64,000 bases of DNA from Nitrospinota bacterium (GTDB lineage: Bacteria; Nitrospinota_A; UBA7883; JACRGQ01): assembly GCA_029881495.1 (NCBI GenBank), contig JAOUMJ010000007.1, positions 59,793-123,792 of the forward strand, in the 5' to 3' direction. The position numbers were made by a program, and so were the translations under genes. How positions within the stretch are numbered: position 1 is the stretch's first letter; each line of letters starts with the position of its first letter. Below are positions 24,834 through 34,984 of this stretch, piece after piece. Under the pieces are notes generated by a model that was not told the DNA's origin, did not search any database, and saw only the letters and a program-made list of their open reading frames with translations.

Positions 24834-25334
24834 ATGGCTATCATTGGAAGGATAGAAAATCCGGAAAAAGCACATATCGAAAGTAATATATGGATTGAAG
24901 CATTCAAATATATACGATCATTTCTATATGAAGGAAGCGAAACGCGTGAGAGGCTACTTTCAATGGAGCCGGGCGATGTAGCAAGGGTGGAGCTTTCGGA
25001 CGGTCTTTTTGCCATGGAGCAGGTTTACATGACCAAGGAGGAGAAAGAAGGGCGTTTTGAATCTCATCGAAAATACATAGATATCCAGGCTGTAATTGCG
25101 GGAAATGAGATAGCGCAAACATCAGATATAAAAGTACTTACAGTTGAAACCCCATATGACGAAGAAAAAGACGTCACCTTCTACAAGGATGGTGTTGATA
25201 AAGCCGAGCATCTCCTTTCCTCAGGGATATATGCAGTTTTCTATCCGTCCGACGCCCATAAACCGTGTTTGATGCGCAACAAATCGGAAATTGTTTATAA
25301 GACAGTTGTAAAAGTTCCGATAGAAAAGCTGTGA
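24834..25334 (+). CDS. YhcH/YjgK/YiaL family protein
   Basis: A 166-residue cupin-like protein of the DUF386 family (YhcH, YiaL, EbgC). Family marks: the middle SHRKYIDIQAVIAGNE with its metal-ligand His and Glu positions, and FYPSDAHKPCL near the end. Characterised relatives act in sialic acid or sugar metabolism, or as a beta-galactosidase subunit; the family's exact chemistry is uncertain and no sugar genes are adjacent. Translation of the next gene begins in its stop codon. Confidence 0.88.
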   Translation: MAIIGRIENPEKAHIESNIWIEAFKYIRSFLYEGSETRERLLSMEPGDVARVELSDGLFAMEQVYMTKEEKEGRFESHRKYIDIQAVIAGNEIAQTSDIKVLTVETPYDEEKDVTFYKDGVDKAEHLLSSGIYAVFYPSDAHKPCLMRNKSEIVYKTVVKVPIEKL

Positions 25335-25543
25335 TGAACATCGAAATCGGCGCGCACTTTTATCTTTCGATGTTTTTCGGCATTATCGGGATGGGATACT
25401 TCGTATACGGGAAGAAGCAGGCACGCTTCATAGCGCTTTTTGCCGGAATGGGGCTGATGGTATTTCCCTATTTCATACCGGAAGCGATAACTCTTTTTGC
25501 CGCATCGGCAGGATTGATGGCTGTACCGTTTATCCTGAAATAA
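25334..25543 (+). CDS. Small two- or three-helix membrane protein
   Basis: A 69-residue hydrophobic protein (IGAHFYLSMFFGIIGMGYFV, a basic loop GKKQARF, then two more hydrophobic segments). The ATG overlaps the yhcH stop (TGATG); a GTG three bases earlier is also possible. The basic loop between hydrophobic helices and the FPYFIPEA motif recall short conserved membrane proteins of unknown function seen in many proteobacteria. No role can be given. Confidence 0.65.
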   Translation: MNIEIGAHFYLSMFFGIIGMGYFVYGKKQARFIALFAGMGLMVFPYFIPEAITLFAASAGLMAVPFILK

Positions 25544-25614
25544 TTTCTACGTTATTTAATATTTCAAATCTTTAAGATTTAAATAGTCAAATATGATGAT
25601 CGAAAGACTGTTTG

Positions 25615-27258
25615 CTACCTCCCCTTATTCTTTCCCCGTTTAGGGCCTTTCTTGTCATCATTGTTTGCCGAGTCCCCACCCTGTGTAGTCTGGAGACGTT
25701 CCTGCGCGCGAAGCTGGCGGGCCTCCTTTTTGCTCAGTTTGTTTTTTTCCTTTTTCTCGGCGACAGGCTCCCCTTCCCATCCTATCTTTTCGAGGAAGTC
25801 GTCGTACCCGCCGAGGAAATATTCCGCTTTGCCGCTGTGGAAAATGATGAGGTTTTGCGCAAGGCTCCTTAGGAGAAGCTCGGAGTGGGTGACTATGACC
25901 ACGGCTCCGGGGTAGGAGTCAAGCTCCTCTATGAGCGATTCGATCGATTCGACATCGAGGTGGTGGGTTGGCTCATCGAGAAGCAGGAGGTTCGTGGGGT
26001 GAGAAATGATTTTTCCCAGGAGAACACGGCTACGCTCTCCACCGGAGAGTACCTTGATAAGTTTCTTGCTGATATCCCCTTCGAACATCATGGCACCGCA
26101 GATCGCGTGCGATGCCTGGAGTGAAAGATTCGGATTTGATTTCTGTATTTCATCGACAACGCGGTTATCGGCGGTCAGCCTGTCAATATTCGTCTGACCA
26201 AAATGCCCTATGCGTGTTTCAGGATGGGTTGTGACTGTCCCTGCCGTCGGTTTCAGTTCCCCCGCGAGGCAGTTGAGTAGCGTCGATTTTCCTTTTCCGT
26301 TCGCACCGATTATGGCGATCCTGTCACTGCGGCCTATGCTGAATGATATATTCCTGAAGATGCTGTTTTCCTCTTTCCCGTCGTAAGAGAAGGAGATATT
26401 CTGCGCTGACATTACTGTTTTGCCTGGACATGCGAGATGGTTGAAGCGGAAACCGAGCGTCTTTTCGTCTTCCAGCTTGTCCAGCGTTCCCATTTTTGCC
26501 ATCATCTTCACGCGTGACTGCGCCATGGCCGCTTTTGAAGCCTTCGCCTTGAACCTGTCGATAAGCGCTTGCATCTCCTTCTTTTTCTTCTCGATGTTTT
26601 GCCGGGTCTGTTCGTACGTTTCCTCCTCCATCATGATCATCTCGTAGAACTTGATGGTGTCGCCTTTCACCTTTCGCGCCTGCCTTCGGTGAATCCCCAT
26701 GGTATGGGTTGTCACCTTGTCCATGAAATCGCGATCGTGGGTGATGAGCATCATCTCCCCCTGCCATGATGTGAGATACCCTTTCAGCCATCGGAGCGAA
26801 AGAATATCGAGGTAGTTTGTCGGCTCGTCGAGAAGCAGCATATTCGGATTATTGAGGAGCGCTTTGCAGAGGTTGATGCGGACCTGGTAGCCGCCGCTGA
26901 AGGAGTGCGGATCTTTCTCGAAATCGGCTTGGGAGAATCCGAGTCCGGAGAGGATCATCTCCGCCTTGTAGTGGTCCCACTGCTCCTCAGGTGGGAGCGC
27001 CTGTATGCATTCGTCAAGTACGTTTGGTTTCGTGAAGCGTATATGCTGTTCCAGGGTCCCTATCTTGTAGTTTTTGGGCATGGAAATCTCCCCGGAATCA
27101 ATATGTTCTTCACCAAGGATTATTCTGAAAAGTGTTGATTTTCCAGTACCATTGCGACCGACGAGGCCAACACGCTCCCCCTTGCCGATGAGGAAAGAGA
27201 CATCCTCAAAGAGAGTCTGCGCACCGTATGATTTCTGTATACTGCTTGCCTGTATCAT
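25615..27258 (-). CDS. ABC-F family ATPase
   Basis: A 547-residue soluble protein with two ABC ATPase domains in one chain and no membrane part, i.e. an ABC-F translation factor. Domain 1: Walker A GRNGTGKST (about 35), signature FSGGYQVRI, Walker B LLLDEPTNYLD. A charged linker (about 205-275, KKKKEMQALIDRFKAKASKA) follows. Domain 2: Walker A GANGKGKST, signature LSGGERSRV, Walker B LLLDEPTHHLD. The lysine-rich tail (KKGPKRGKNKGR) is typical of Uup/YheS-like members. ABC-F proteins act at the ribosomal E-site; some give antibiotic resistance, but a housekeeping role is more likely. It converges on the small membrane protein gene. Confidence 0.93.
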   Translation of the reverse strand: MIQASSIQKSYGAQTLFEDVSFLIGKGERVGLVGRNGTGKSTLFRIILGEEHIDSGEISMPKNYKIGTLEQHIRFTKPNVLDECIQALPPEEQWDHYKAEMILSGLGFSQADFEKDPHSFSGGYQVRINLCKALLNNPNMLLLDEPTNYLDILSLRWLKGYLTSWQGEMMLITHDRDFMDKVTTHTMGIHRRQARKVKGDTIKFYEMIMMEEETYEQTRQNIEKKKKEMQALIDRFKAKASKAAMAQSRVKMMAKMGTLDKLEDEKTLGFRFNHLACPGKTVMSAQNISFSYDGKEENSIFRNISFSIGRSDRIAIIGANGKGKSTLLNCLAGELKPTAGTVTTHPETRIGHFGQTNIDRLTADNRVVDEIQKSNPNLSLQASHAICGAMMFEGDISKKLIKVLSGGERSRVLLGKIISHPTNLLLLDEPTHHLDVESIESLIEELDSYPGAVVIVTHSELLLRSLAQNLIIFHSGKAEYFLGGYDDFLEKIGWEGEPVAEKKEKNKLSKKEARQLRAQERLQTTQGGDSANNDDKKGPKRGKNKGR

Positions 27259-27673
27259 TCAAATTCCCTAATAAAACCGGTAAGTATAATAGAAGTTGGC
27301 GAAGGATGCACTACTTTTTAATATCGCTTGAGATCCAGGGCTTTGATTTATTTTTTTTCCAGGCGGCCCGAAAAAAAATACGCAAAAATGCCTCCAGTTG
27401 AGATGAGATGGTTTAAAGACCACAGTGACCTCTGAATATGTTGAAACCGCGCATACTCAGCTATCTTTTAAAAGGAAACTATTTAGATTTTACATCTGCG
27501 AAATGTGGGGTAAAATCACATGTCAGGTGGATCCTGAATCCTGAAAGTGCTTTTCCTGAACAGCGGACGTTGTTCGTAATCATTTTGCAAAAGGGAAGAG
27601 TATGCAGGATCAAAAGGGTCATACGATTACGGTTAAGGCGTTGAGGAAATAATATTTTGCGGGTTTTTATATT
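27259..27673. other. Intergenic region before the hybrid histidine kinase
   Basis: About 415 bases between divergent genes. A plus-strand frame at 27438-27644 has an atypical composition and no family features, so it is not called. No RNA gene or repeat was recognised. Confidence 0.5.
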
Positions 27674-30553
27674 ATGAAAAAACGTTTTGCGACAACGTTC
27701 CTCTCATTTTCCACTATTCTGTCGATTTTTTTCTGGTCCATATACTACACATCGTCGAATGCCAGGCTGGAGGCATTAAAAATTAACGAAATGGAGAACC
27801 TGGAAACGCAGATTGAACTGGTTTCGCAAGATGTGAGCCATATATTTTCCGATTTGATATATCTTTCTGAGCAGCATGAGCTTGCTCAAATGATCGAAGG
27901 AGAGAAGGGATACGATCTGACGGCATTAGAGGGAGATCTTCGTACTTTTTCAAAAAGGAAAGGTTTATACGAACAGATTCGGATAATCGACGCAACCGGC
28001 AATGAAATAGTAAGGATAAATTACAATGATGGCGATCCTGAAGTGTTGCCAAAAGAGAAGCTTCAATACAAAGGGGACAGATATTATTTCAAGGAGACGC
28101 TAAAAATGAACACAGGAGAGATATATATCTCTCCCTTTGATCTAAACGTCGAAAAAGGACAAATCGAAAAACCCTTTAAGCCGATGATTCGCGTTGGTAC
28201 ACCGTTATATAACCGCAAAGGCGAGATCAAAGGGATAGTCTTTTTAAATTATCTTGGGAAGATATTGATCGCGAATATAAAGGATTTTTCAAAACGCTCC
28301 AAGGGTAGAACCTCACTATTGAATCAGGATGGTTATTGGCTGGTAGGAGAGAATTCCGAAGATGAATGGGGCTTCATGCTCGAGGCAAGGAAGAATAAAA
28401 GATATGAAGCAGTTTTCCCGGACGCATGGAAGAAGATCTCTGAAGCGGAATCCGGCCAATTCATGAGCAACAATGAATTATTCAGCTTTATAACAGTTTA
28501 TCCGCTTATGGAAGATCATGTCCCTGGCAACGCACTTGAAAAGCACCTTTCTCATACTAGTCACAACGTCGCGGATACCGAATATTACTGGAAAATCGTA
28601 AATCGCATTCCCGAAGAAGTTCTAGACGGGGTATCGACCGAACAGTTTTCAGGTTTATTGAATTTATACGGTCTGCTGTTAGTGCTATTTGCCGCCGGCT
28701 CCTGGGTCGAGGCGAAGGCAAATCAAAAGGAAAAGAACGCGGCGGAAGAAATGGAACTTTACAGGATGATGATAGAAAAGACCGGCGACCCGGTGTTTCT
28801 CATAGATGATGACGACGGCTGCAGAATGGCGTATGTGAACGAAGCCGCGGTAAAGCATTTCGGAGCTACGAAAGAAGAGATACTGAGATGGCAGATTCCG
28901 GATTGGGATCCGAATTTTACATTTGAAAAACTTCCTGAGCATGTGGAAGAAATCAAAAAGGTACAAAATCTGTTCATTGAATCAATTCACCGCGTAAAAT
29001 CCGGCGAATTGGTGCCAGTTGAAATTTCGCTTAACATCACCAATTACAAGAACAGATTGTGTCATTTTGGATATTTTAAAAATATCAGCGAACGAAAAAG
29101 AGCAGAAGCCAGCCTAAAGAAGATGAGCAAGGCAATTGAGACGCTGGAGGAGAGCATCATAATAACTGATATGAAAGGTTTTATTGAATATGTAAATCCT
29201 TCATGTGAAAAAATTACCGGCTACACCGAGGATGAGCTGTTAGGTAAAAACCCGCGCATATTCAAGTCTGGTCTTGAATCGAAGGAAACCTATGAAGAAA
29301 TGTGGAAAATGCTTTCAGCCGGCAGAGTATGGAGAGGGGAGCTTGTCAACAAACGCAAAAACGGCGAATTGTACAACGAAGAGATGACAATCTGTCCGAT
29401 CCTGGATGACGGAGGCAATGTAACCAATTTTGTGGCGATCAAAAGGGATATTTCAAAAAGGAAGCTTGCCGAGAAGGAGCTTCGAGAAGCCAAAGAGCAG
29501 GCTGAGCGCGCAACAATACTTAAGGATAAGTTCGTATCGCTTGTTGCGCATGACCTCCGTTCACCCTTTAATTCCATTATAGGTTTCTTAAAGATAGTAC
29601 AGAAGAAAAATGAAGAACCGATTGGAGAGAAAAAACTTGAACTTGTGAAGAGGGTGATAAGCGTCAGCGAAGGGATGCTGAAAATGATAGAAGACCTGTT
29701 AAATATCAGCAGGCTCAATACAGGGGAACTAAAGCCTGTAAAGTATTTTTTAGATGCATCAGCCATTTCGGCGGGGATTATTGAAAACATTTCCTACTCT
29801 GCGGAGGATAAGGGGATAGTTGTTGCCAATAATATTCCAAAGGGGACAAGAATATATGCGGATCCTGCGCTTATCAGGGAAACGATACACAATCTTGTTT
29901 CGAACTCGATTAAATTTTGTGATAAGGGCGGGCTTGTGGAGATCTACATGCCTGAAGCGGGGAAGCCGAGCATTGCCGTGAAAGACAATGGAGTTGGTAT
30001 TGATAACGAATATATAGAAAAACTGTTCCGGCACGGAGAAAAGACAACCTCCCCGGGTACGAGGGGGGAAAAGGGAACAGGTCTTGGCCTCCCTTTTTCA
30101 TACGACATAGTTAAGGCGCATGACGGCAGTCTGGACGTTGTCTCTAAAAAAGGGGAGGGGAGCATCTTTGTGATCAATCTCCCGTATGTTCGTCCTCGTA
30201 TCCTGATAGTTGAAGATGACCCAGGCATAAGGGGTCTGATAAAACAGTATCTGAATGGAATGGATGTGGAATTTCTTGAGGCGGAAAATGGTACGGACGC
30301 GCTTGAGATGTTAAAAAAGGAGACGGTACATCTATTAATTACTGATCTGTTTATGGAGAAAATGGATGGGCTGGCATTGATCAAACAGATAAAGCAAAAC
30401 CACAAGTGGGATAACATCAGAATAATTGTTGTAACCGCCAGCAATGATGCTGAAAAACGGCAGGAGGTATTCAGCCTTGGCGCGGATGATTTTATAAACA
30501 AACCAATTCATATAGATGAATTCGTCCCCAGGGTAAAAAGGTTTGTTCTCTAG
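27674..30553 (+). CDS. Hybrid sensor histidine kinase (Cache-PAS-PAS-HisKA-HATPase-REC)
   Basis: A 959-residue membrane sensor. Order: transmembrane helix (about 8-27), a large extracytoplasmic Cache-type domain (about 40-325, with IRIIDATGNEIVRINY and GTPLYNRKGEIKGIVFLNY), a second helix (about 330-346), PAS 1 (about 365-480), PAS 2 (about 490-600, YVNPSCEKITGYTEDELLGK), HisKA with the phosphorylated His in SLVAHDLRSPFNSI (about 625), HATPase_c with DNGVGI and GTGLGLPF (about 740-840), and a C-terminal receiver (about 842-959) with acceptor Asp in LLITDLFMEKMDG. There is no output domain, so a separate Hpt or response regulator elsewhere must take the signal. No regulator gene is adjacent. 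Confidence 0.93.
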   Translation: MKKRFATTFLSFSTILSIFFWSIYYTSSNARLEALKINEMENLETQIELVSQDVSHIFSDLIYLSEQHELAQMIEGEKGYDLTALEGDLRTFSKRKGLYEQIRIIDATGNEIVRINYNDGDPEVLPKEKLQYKGDRYYFKETLKMNTGEIYISPFDLNVEKGQIEKPFKPMIRVGTPLYNRKGEIKGIVFLNYLGKILIANIKDFSKRSKGRTSLLNQDGYWLVGENSEDEWGFMLEARKNKRYEAVFPDAWKKISEAESGQFMSNNELFSFITVYPLMEDHVPGNALEKHLSHTSHNVADTEYYWKIVNRIPEEVLDGVSTEQFSGLLNLYGLLLVLFAAGSWVEAKANQKEKNAAEEMELYRMMIEKTGDPVFLIDDDDGCRMAYVNEAAVKHFGATKEEILRWQIPDWDPNFTFEKLPEHVEEIKKVQNLFIESIHRVKSGELVPVEISLNITNYKNRLCHFGYFKNISERKRAEASLKKMSKAIETLEESIIITDMKGFIEYVNPSCEKITGYTEDELLGKNPRIFKSGLESKETYEEMWKMLSAGRVWRGELVNKRKNGELYNEEMTICPILDDGGNVTNFVAIKRDISKRKLAEKELREAKEQAERATILKDKFVSLVAHDLRSPFNSIIGFLKIVQKKNEEPIGEKKLELVKRVISVSEGMLKMIEDLLNISRLNTGELKPVKYFLDASAISAGIIENISYSAEDKGIVVANNIPKGTRIYADPALIRETIHNLVSNSIKFCDKGGLVEIYMPEAGKPSIAVKDNGVGIDNEYIEKLFRHGEKTTSPGTRGEKGTGLGLPFSYDIVKAHDGSLDVVSKKGEGSIFVINLPYVRPRILIVEDDPGIRGLIKQYLNGMDVEFLEAENGTDALEMLKKETVHLLITDLFMEKMDGLALIKQIKQNHKWDNIRIIVVTASNDAEKRQEVFSLGADDFINKPIHIDEFVPRVKRFVL

Positions 30554-30735
30554 CTGAGCGAATATTTCAGAGAATTCTTAAATTCCAAAGTCGTAAAAAC
30601 CGATATTTGCACGGTGCATTTAAGGTCGTGTCCGTCTCCGAAAATTCACAGCAAGAGGTGCTATTGAACTAATATTGTCAAAAGCCTAAACATATCAAAT
30701 AGATAGCGACGCAGAAAAAAAATAATAAGATAGGA

Positions 30736-30764
30736 TTGACTTTTCTGTTTCGTGGATATATAAA
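30736..30764 (+). promoter_or_regulatory. Sigma-70 promoter of the tetR-RND operon
   Basis: TTGACT (30736-30741), a 17-base spacer and TATAAA (30759-30764). Transcription should start inside the operator that follows at 30775. Confidence 0.8.
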
Positions 30765-30774
30765 TTAATTAAGA

Positions 30775-30792
30775 AAAACGAATGTTCGTTTT
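30775..30792. promoter_or_regulatory. TetR operator 1
   Basis: A perfect 8+8 inverted repeat with a 2-base centre, AAAACGAA-TG-TTCGTTTT, directly after the -10 element and just before the tetR ribosome binding site. A near-identical site precedes the RND gene (31495-31512), so both are probably bound by the encoded TetR. Confidence 0.82.
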
Positions 30793-30804
30793 AAAGGAGT
30801 GTGT

Positions 30805-31458
30805 ATGCCGAAAGTTGAAGAGTCACACAAGGAGGCGAGGAGAGAGCAGATCCTTATTGCTTCGCTTGAGTGCTTTGCGGAACAGGGAATTCATAAAACC
30901 ACAATGCAGGATATTTGCAAAAAATCTAATCTGAGCGCTGGCGCTGTATACAGCTACTTTAAAAGCAAGGACGAGATAATAGAGAGCATCGCGAAAATTG
31001 GACAGCAGCAAAGTGACGAAAGGTTCATGTCCGCGAATACGACAGGGAAAGATTACCTGGAAAAATTCAGGATCGCGCTTAGTGCATTTCTTGATTCCCT
31101 GCACGACCCTTTCAGACGCACTTGCACAAGAATGGATATCATGGTGCTATCGGAATCATTCTCAAACGAGAAACTAAATAAACTCTTTTCTGCAAACTAC
31201 AATGCTGTACTGGGAAATATCAAAAAGATGATGTTGGAAGGGCAGAAAGAGAAGATAATAAGTTCAAAACTTGATGCTGATGCACTTGCACAGATCCTTT
31301 TCGGCGTGGTTCAGTCACTTTCCATACAGCTTAACATCAATCCAAAGATCGACATAAACGCCTACAAGGAAACAGTCATTGAGGTGCTGCTTGACGGGAT
31401 GAGAGCTGAAGGCAAAGGTTCCTCGCGGAATGAAAATAAAGTCAATGAGGTATTATAG
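30805..31458 (+). CDS. TetR/AcrR family regulator of the RND operon
   Basis: A 217-residue repressor with an N-terminal TetR HTH (about residues 12-58, HKTTMQDICKKSNLSAGAVY) and a variable C-terminal ligand domain. The ATG at 30805 has AGGAG five bases before it; a GTG at 30799 overlaps that ribosome binding site and is rejected. It is autoregulated by the operator in its own leader and very likely controls the downstream transporter genes through the matching site at 31495-31512. By analogy with similar operons the inducer may be a lipid or hydrophobic compound carried by the transporter; that is inference. Confidence 0.9.
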   Translation: MPKVEESHKEARREQILIASLECFAEQGIHKTTMQDICKKSNLSAGAVYSYFKSKDEIIESIAKIGQQQSDERFMSANTTGKDYLEKFRIALSAFLDSLHDPFRRTCTRMDIMVLSESFSNEKLNKLFSANYNAVLGNIKKMMLEGQKEKIISSKLDADALAQILFGVVQSLSIQLNINPKIDINAYKETVIEVLLDGMRAEGKGSSRNENKVNEVL

Positions 31459-31494
31459 GTATGAGGACCGTCAGTTTTTTTTGGATATTTATAC

Positions 31495-31512
31495 AAAACG
31501 AAGGTTCGCTTT
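31495..31512. promoter_or_regulatory. TetR operator 2
   Basis: AAAACGAA-GG-TTCGCTTT, one mismatch from a perfect palindrome and almost the same as operator 1. It lies between the tetR stop and the RND transporter start. A weak -10-like TATACA overlaps its left edge; a convincing -35 was not seen. Confidence 0.75.
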
Positions 31513-31532
31513 TAATAGAGGAGGGCTTATAA

Positions 31533-34097
31533 ATGGGACTGTTTAATTTCAAAAAAATCGGGTTTTTCAAGGATATTCCGGATTGGGTACATAGACGCAA
31601 ATACCAAGTCTGGGCAATCTTCATTTTGCTGACCATTATGATTGCTCCCGGGGTTGGAAGGTTCCAGCTTGATCTTTCGGATGAAGCATTTCTTCAGGGG
31701 AAGGACAATGTGCGGATAGCATATGACCGCTTTCGCTCCCAGTTCGGCGGTGACGAGTCGATCTACTTCGTATACAGGGCAAAGGATGGCGACGTCTTCT
31801 CCGACAGATCGCTTAAGGCGTTGTACGGTATTCAGGAAGAACTCCTCGGATACCGCATGAAATTACAACCAGGGGAGAGGTCGCCGCTTGATCATATTGT
31901 CGATGTCACCACGATTTTAAACGTCAGCTATCTGGAGGCTTCTGAAACAGCCCTGGTTTCAAGACCTTTTATCGGAAACAATTTCCCGGCGAATGAGGAA
32001 GAGCGGAATAAACTGAGGGAGAGTGCGTTGAACCATCCCGACTATCCGAAGGTCTATATTTCGGAAGACGGCAAGTATGGCGGCATACTTATTCGCACCG
32101 ATTTCAAGACAAACAAGGTTGGAGATGTTTCCGAAGAAAAACTTCTGGATATGGATGAACCTGGAGATTTCGATGTAACCGAACAAGTGGGGGCCGTTTC
32201 AACGTCCGCTGAGACCGTTTCAGAATTTGAATTTGTGGAGATGGAGGATTATGTCAACCTGACCCACGCTATTTATAGCATAACTGATAAACCGGAATAC
32301 ATGGATGCCTTGGAGTACTTCCCAGTAGGGAGGCCAATTTTCGATACATTCATTTTCGACCACTTTGTACCACAGGTAAATGCTGTCATGATAGCCACTA
32401 CATTGATGATAATGGCAATGCTTTGGATACTGTTCCGCTCGCTGGCGGCTGTTGTTTGGCCTATCGTGATCGTCATGATATCGGCCTTATTGACAGTTGC
32501 GGTTCTAGGATGGTTTGATCTGCGGATGAACATGATGGTAAACATCATTATTCTTCTTGTTTTCGTAGTCGGTGTGGCCGATTCGGTTCACATCCTATCT
32601 GGCTATATTCTGTTCCGAAAGAAAGGCGAGGACCACCGCACTGCGCTTCGGTCTACGTACGAAAAATCCGGGCCTGCCGTGATGCTCACAAGCGTAACAA
32701 CCTCACTTGGTATGCTCGCATTGCTGATCGTTCCAATAGTACCGCTGAAGATATTCGGCTTCGCGGCGGCGGTAGGCGTGCTATTCGCTTTCGTGATTAC
32801 TCTTTTCATGCTTCCTCTCATGCTTGATATATGGAATCCATATACATGGAAAACCAATATTGACGCATCGGAACCGCGACATCATTTTGTGCAGAAGGTA
32901 TTGAGAAAAACGGAACACTGGAGTCATTCAAAACCGTATGTCAACATCGCGATCTTCACCGCAGTAACAATCGTATTGATATTCGGGACATTGAAGGTTG
33001 AGGTAGATTCGAATATTATCAAACTCTTTCCAAAGGATTCATCCGTTAGTCGGGCTTATAATCTTGTAGATACCAAAATGGGGGGTTCGCAGAATCTTGA
33101 AATAATGATCGAGGCCCGACAGCCGGGCGCTTTGCGCGAGCCCGACATCCTAAACGCGATGGAAAGTGTTCAAAACTATCTTGAGAACGATATTGACCCG
33201 GTAGTCACAACTCGTTCGCTTGTAAATATCGTAAAGGAGTCGAACAAGGCCCTGAACGGCGGTCGCGATGAGGAGTACGCGATACCGCAGGATCCGGCTT
33301 TGTTGAAACAGACGATATTCCTGTTTGATAATACCAATCCCGCGGACAGGCGAAAAGTGGTGTCGGACGACTACAGCCAGGGGCATATCTCTGCCACTAT
33401 CATAAACTTGGGGTCAAAATATTTCGCCGGTATGCTGGATGACATTCACGCTGAGGTTGACAAAACCTTTGATCCGTTAAAAACACGGTATCCGGGGCTT
33501 GAGGTTACCGTCACAGGCGGGCTGACAATGATTGCGACCATAGTCAACTACATTGCCTGGTCGCAAATATACGGATTCGGTCTGGCGCTGACGGCGATAT
33601 CCATAATCCTCTTCTTTACATTCGGTTCGATACGCATCGGCCTGATAGCGCTCTTTCCAAATCTTTTCCCGATATTCGTCGTTTTCGGGATGATGGGGTA
33701 TATGCGAATCCCCTGCGATACCGACATTCTTATAGTCGCTCCGCTGATGATAGGGATAGTCGTTGACGATACGATTCATTTTCTGACACACTACAGGCTC
33801 TCACTCCAAAAAGGGGGGGATATCAACAGCGCAATAATTTCCACGTTCCGCGAAGTGGGACAGGCGATAGTATTTACAACGTTGATACTGGCCGGAGCAT
33901 TTCTCTGCTTCCTCGGCCTGGATCATAATGGGCTGAAGAATTTCGGAATTCTTTCCGCGGCTGCGATAACAACCGCGCTATTGGCGGATCTGTTTTTGCT
34001 TCCGGCTCTGCTAAGTGTAACGAATGCAGGGATGATCAAGGAAATTAAAGGTGATCAATTGGCAACCGAAACCGTTTACCAGGGAGAAGTATCATGA
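31533..34097 (+). CDS. RND superfamily (MMPL-type) transporter
   Basis: An 854-residue inner-membrane transporter with the two-fold RND plan: one transmembrane helix and a large periplasmic loop (about 55-270), a block of five helices (about 278-430), then a second helix (about 478), a second loop and a second block (about 675-840). Motifs include VVGVADSVHILSGYILFRKK and, in the second half, IGIVVDDTIHFLTHYRL, the sterol-sensing-like MMPL/HpnN type rather than the AcrB drug-efflux type. Such proteins export lipids and other hydrophobic molecules. Preceded by GAGGAGG; it overlaps the next gene by four bases (ATGA). Confidence 0.93.
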   Translation: MGLFNFKKIGFFKDIPDWVHRRKYQVWAIFILLTIMIAPGVGRFQLDLSDEAFLQGKDNVRIAYDRFRSQFGGDESIYFVYRAKDGDVFSDRSLKALYGIQEELLGYRMKLQPGERSPLDHIVDVTTILNVSYLEASETALVSRPFIGNNFPANEEERNKLRESALNHPDYPKVYISEDGKYGGILIRTDFKTNKVGDVSEEKLLDMDEPGDFDVTEQVGAVSTSAETVSEFEFVEMEDYVNLTHAIYSITDKPEYMDALEYFPVGRPIFDTFIFDHFVPQVNAVMIATTLMIMAMLWILFRSLAAVVWPIVIVMISALLTVAVLGWFDLRMNMMVNIIILLVFVVGVADSVHILSGYILFRKKGEDHRTALRSTYEKSGPAVMLTSVTTSLGMLALLIVPIVPLKIFGFAAAVGVLFAFVITLFMLPLMLDIWNPYTWKTNIDASEPRHHFVQKVLRKTEHWSHSKPYVNIAIFTAVTIVLIFGTLKVEVDSNIIKLFPKDSSVSRAYNLVDTKMGGSQNLEIMIEARQPGALREPDILNAMESVQNYLENDIDPVVTTRSLVNIVKESNKALNGGRDEEYAIPQDPALLKQTIFLFDNTNPADRRKVVSDDYSQGHISATIINLGSKYFAGMLDDIHAEVDKTFDPLKTRYPGLEVTVTGGLTMIATIVNYIAWSQIYGFGLALTAISIILFFTFGSIRIGLIALFPNLFPIFVVFGMMGYMRIPCDTDILIVAPLMIGIVVDDTIHFLTHYRLSLQKGGDINSAIISTFREVGQAIVFTTLILAGAFLCFLGLDHNGLKNFGILSAAAITTALLADLFLLPALLSVTNAGMIKEIKGDQLATETVYQGEVS

Positions 34098-34960
34098 AAA
34101 AAATCGTATTTACACTCTTGATGGCGGCTTTCTCATATGGCACCTCTTATGGCGGGGATGCAAAAGAGATAATGCAGAAGGTGCTTGATCGCGAGAATGG
34201 AAATTCCCAGTACAGCGTGCAGACGGTTTCCACATGTAGATATGAAGTAAAAAAGAAAACCATAGCATGTGCCGAGACCCCGCGGACAAAGGTCGTCGAA
34301 ACGATCCGGAAGGATTACGGCCCTAAAGGGAAGGATATTAAAAGCGTCAGCCTGATTTTGGAGCCTTCATCCGAAAGAGGTATAGGATTTCTTCAATATG
34401 ATTATGAAGACCAGGAGAAGGAATCCGATCAGTGGATGTATCTTTCCGCTCTGGGCAAGGTAAAGCGGGTAGTTTCGGGACGGAGCGATGAGCCGAAAAC
34501 CGGCACCCTTTTCGGATCGGAAATTTCCTATGAAGATGTGGAAGTGAAGCATATCGATGATTTCATTTACACACTCCTGATAGAGGAGAAGTACGATGGC
34601 AGGGAATGCTGGGTAATTGAGTCGGTTCCAACTCCGAAGCACGCCAGGAAAAGCAATTACAGCAAGACCGTTCAATGGATAGACAAGGAGCGCCTGGTGG
34701 TGTACCGCGCGATCATGTACGATCGCCACGGAAAACCTGCAAAGCAGATGACCCAGAGCGATTATGTTTTGAAGGATGGAGTATGGATCGCGAAGAAAAT
34801 GAATATCAACAATGTTCAGAGCAGAAGAATTTCAACTTTGAAACTGGATGATGTGGCCATCAATATTGCGGTAGATGATTCGCTCTTTACGGAACGTACG
34901 CTGACCGACGATTCCTTCCGCGAGGGGAACATGCGGGATATCCGCGTGGCAAAAAAATAG
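34094..34960 (+). CDS. Outer-membrane lipoprotein-sorting protein (LolA-like)
   Basis: A 288-residue secreted protein with an N-terminal signal peptide (about 1-20, cut after SYG) and a LolA/LolB-like half-barrel domain of the type often annotated as 'outer membrane lipoprotein-sorting protein': SERGIGFLQYDYEDQ, DQWMYLSALGKVKRV, GTLFGSEISYEDV. Proteins of this type are regularly encoded next to MMPL-like RND pumps and are thought to shuttle a hydrophobic cargo through the periplasm. It is translationally coupled to the RND gene (ATGA) and followed by a barrel protein gene. Confidence 0.88.
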   Translation: MKKIVFTLLMAAFSYGTSYGGDAKEIMQKVLDRENGNSQYSVQTVSTCRYEVKKKTIACAETPRTKVVETIRKDYGPKGKDIKSVSLILEPSSERGIGFLQYDYEDQEKESDQWMYLSALGKVKRVVSGRSDEPKTGTLFGSEISYEDVEVKHIDDFIYTLLIEEKYDGRECWVIESVPTPKHARKSNYSKTVQWIDKERLVVYRAIMYDRHGKPAKQMTQSDYVLKDGVWIAKKMNINNVQSRRISTLKLDDVAINIAVDDSLFTERTLTDDSFREGNMRDIRVAKK

Positions 34961-34984
34961 CCATAAAGGGAAGAGAGGCAAGCC

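Noticed and set aside
27438..27644. A 68-codon plus-strand frame before the hybrid kinase
   Set aside because: No ribosome binding site, no family texture, and it lies in a low-information intergenic region.
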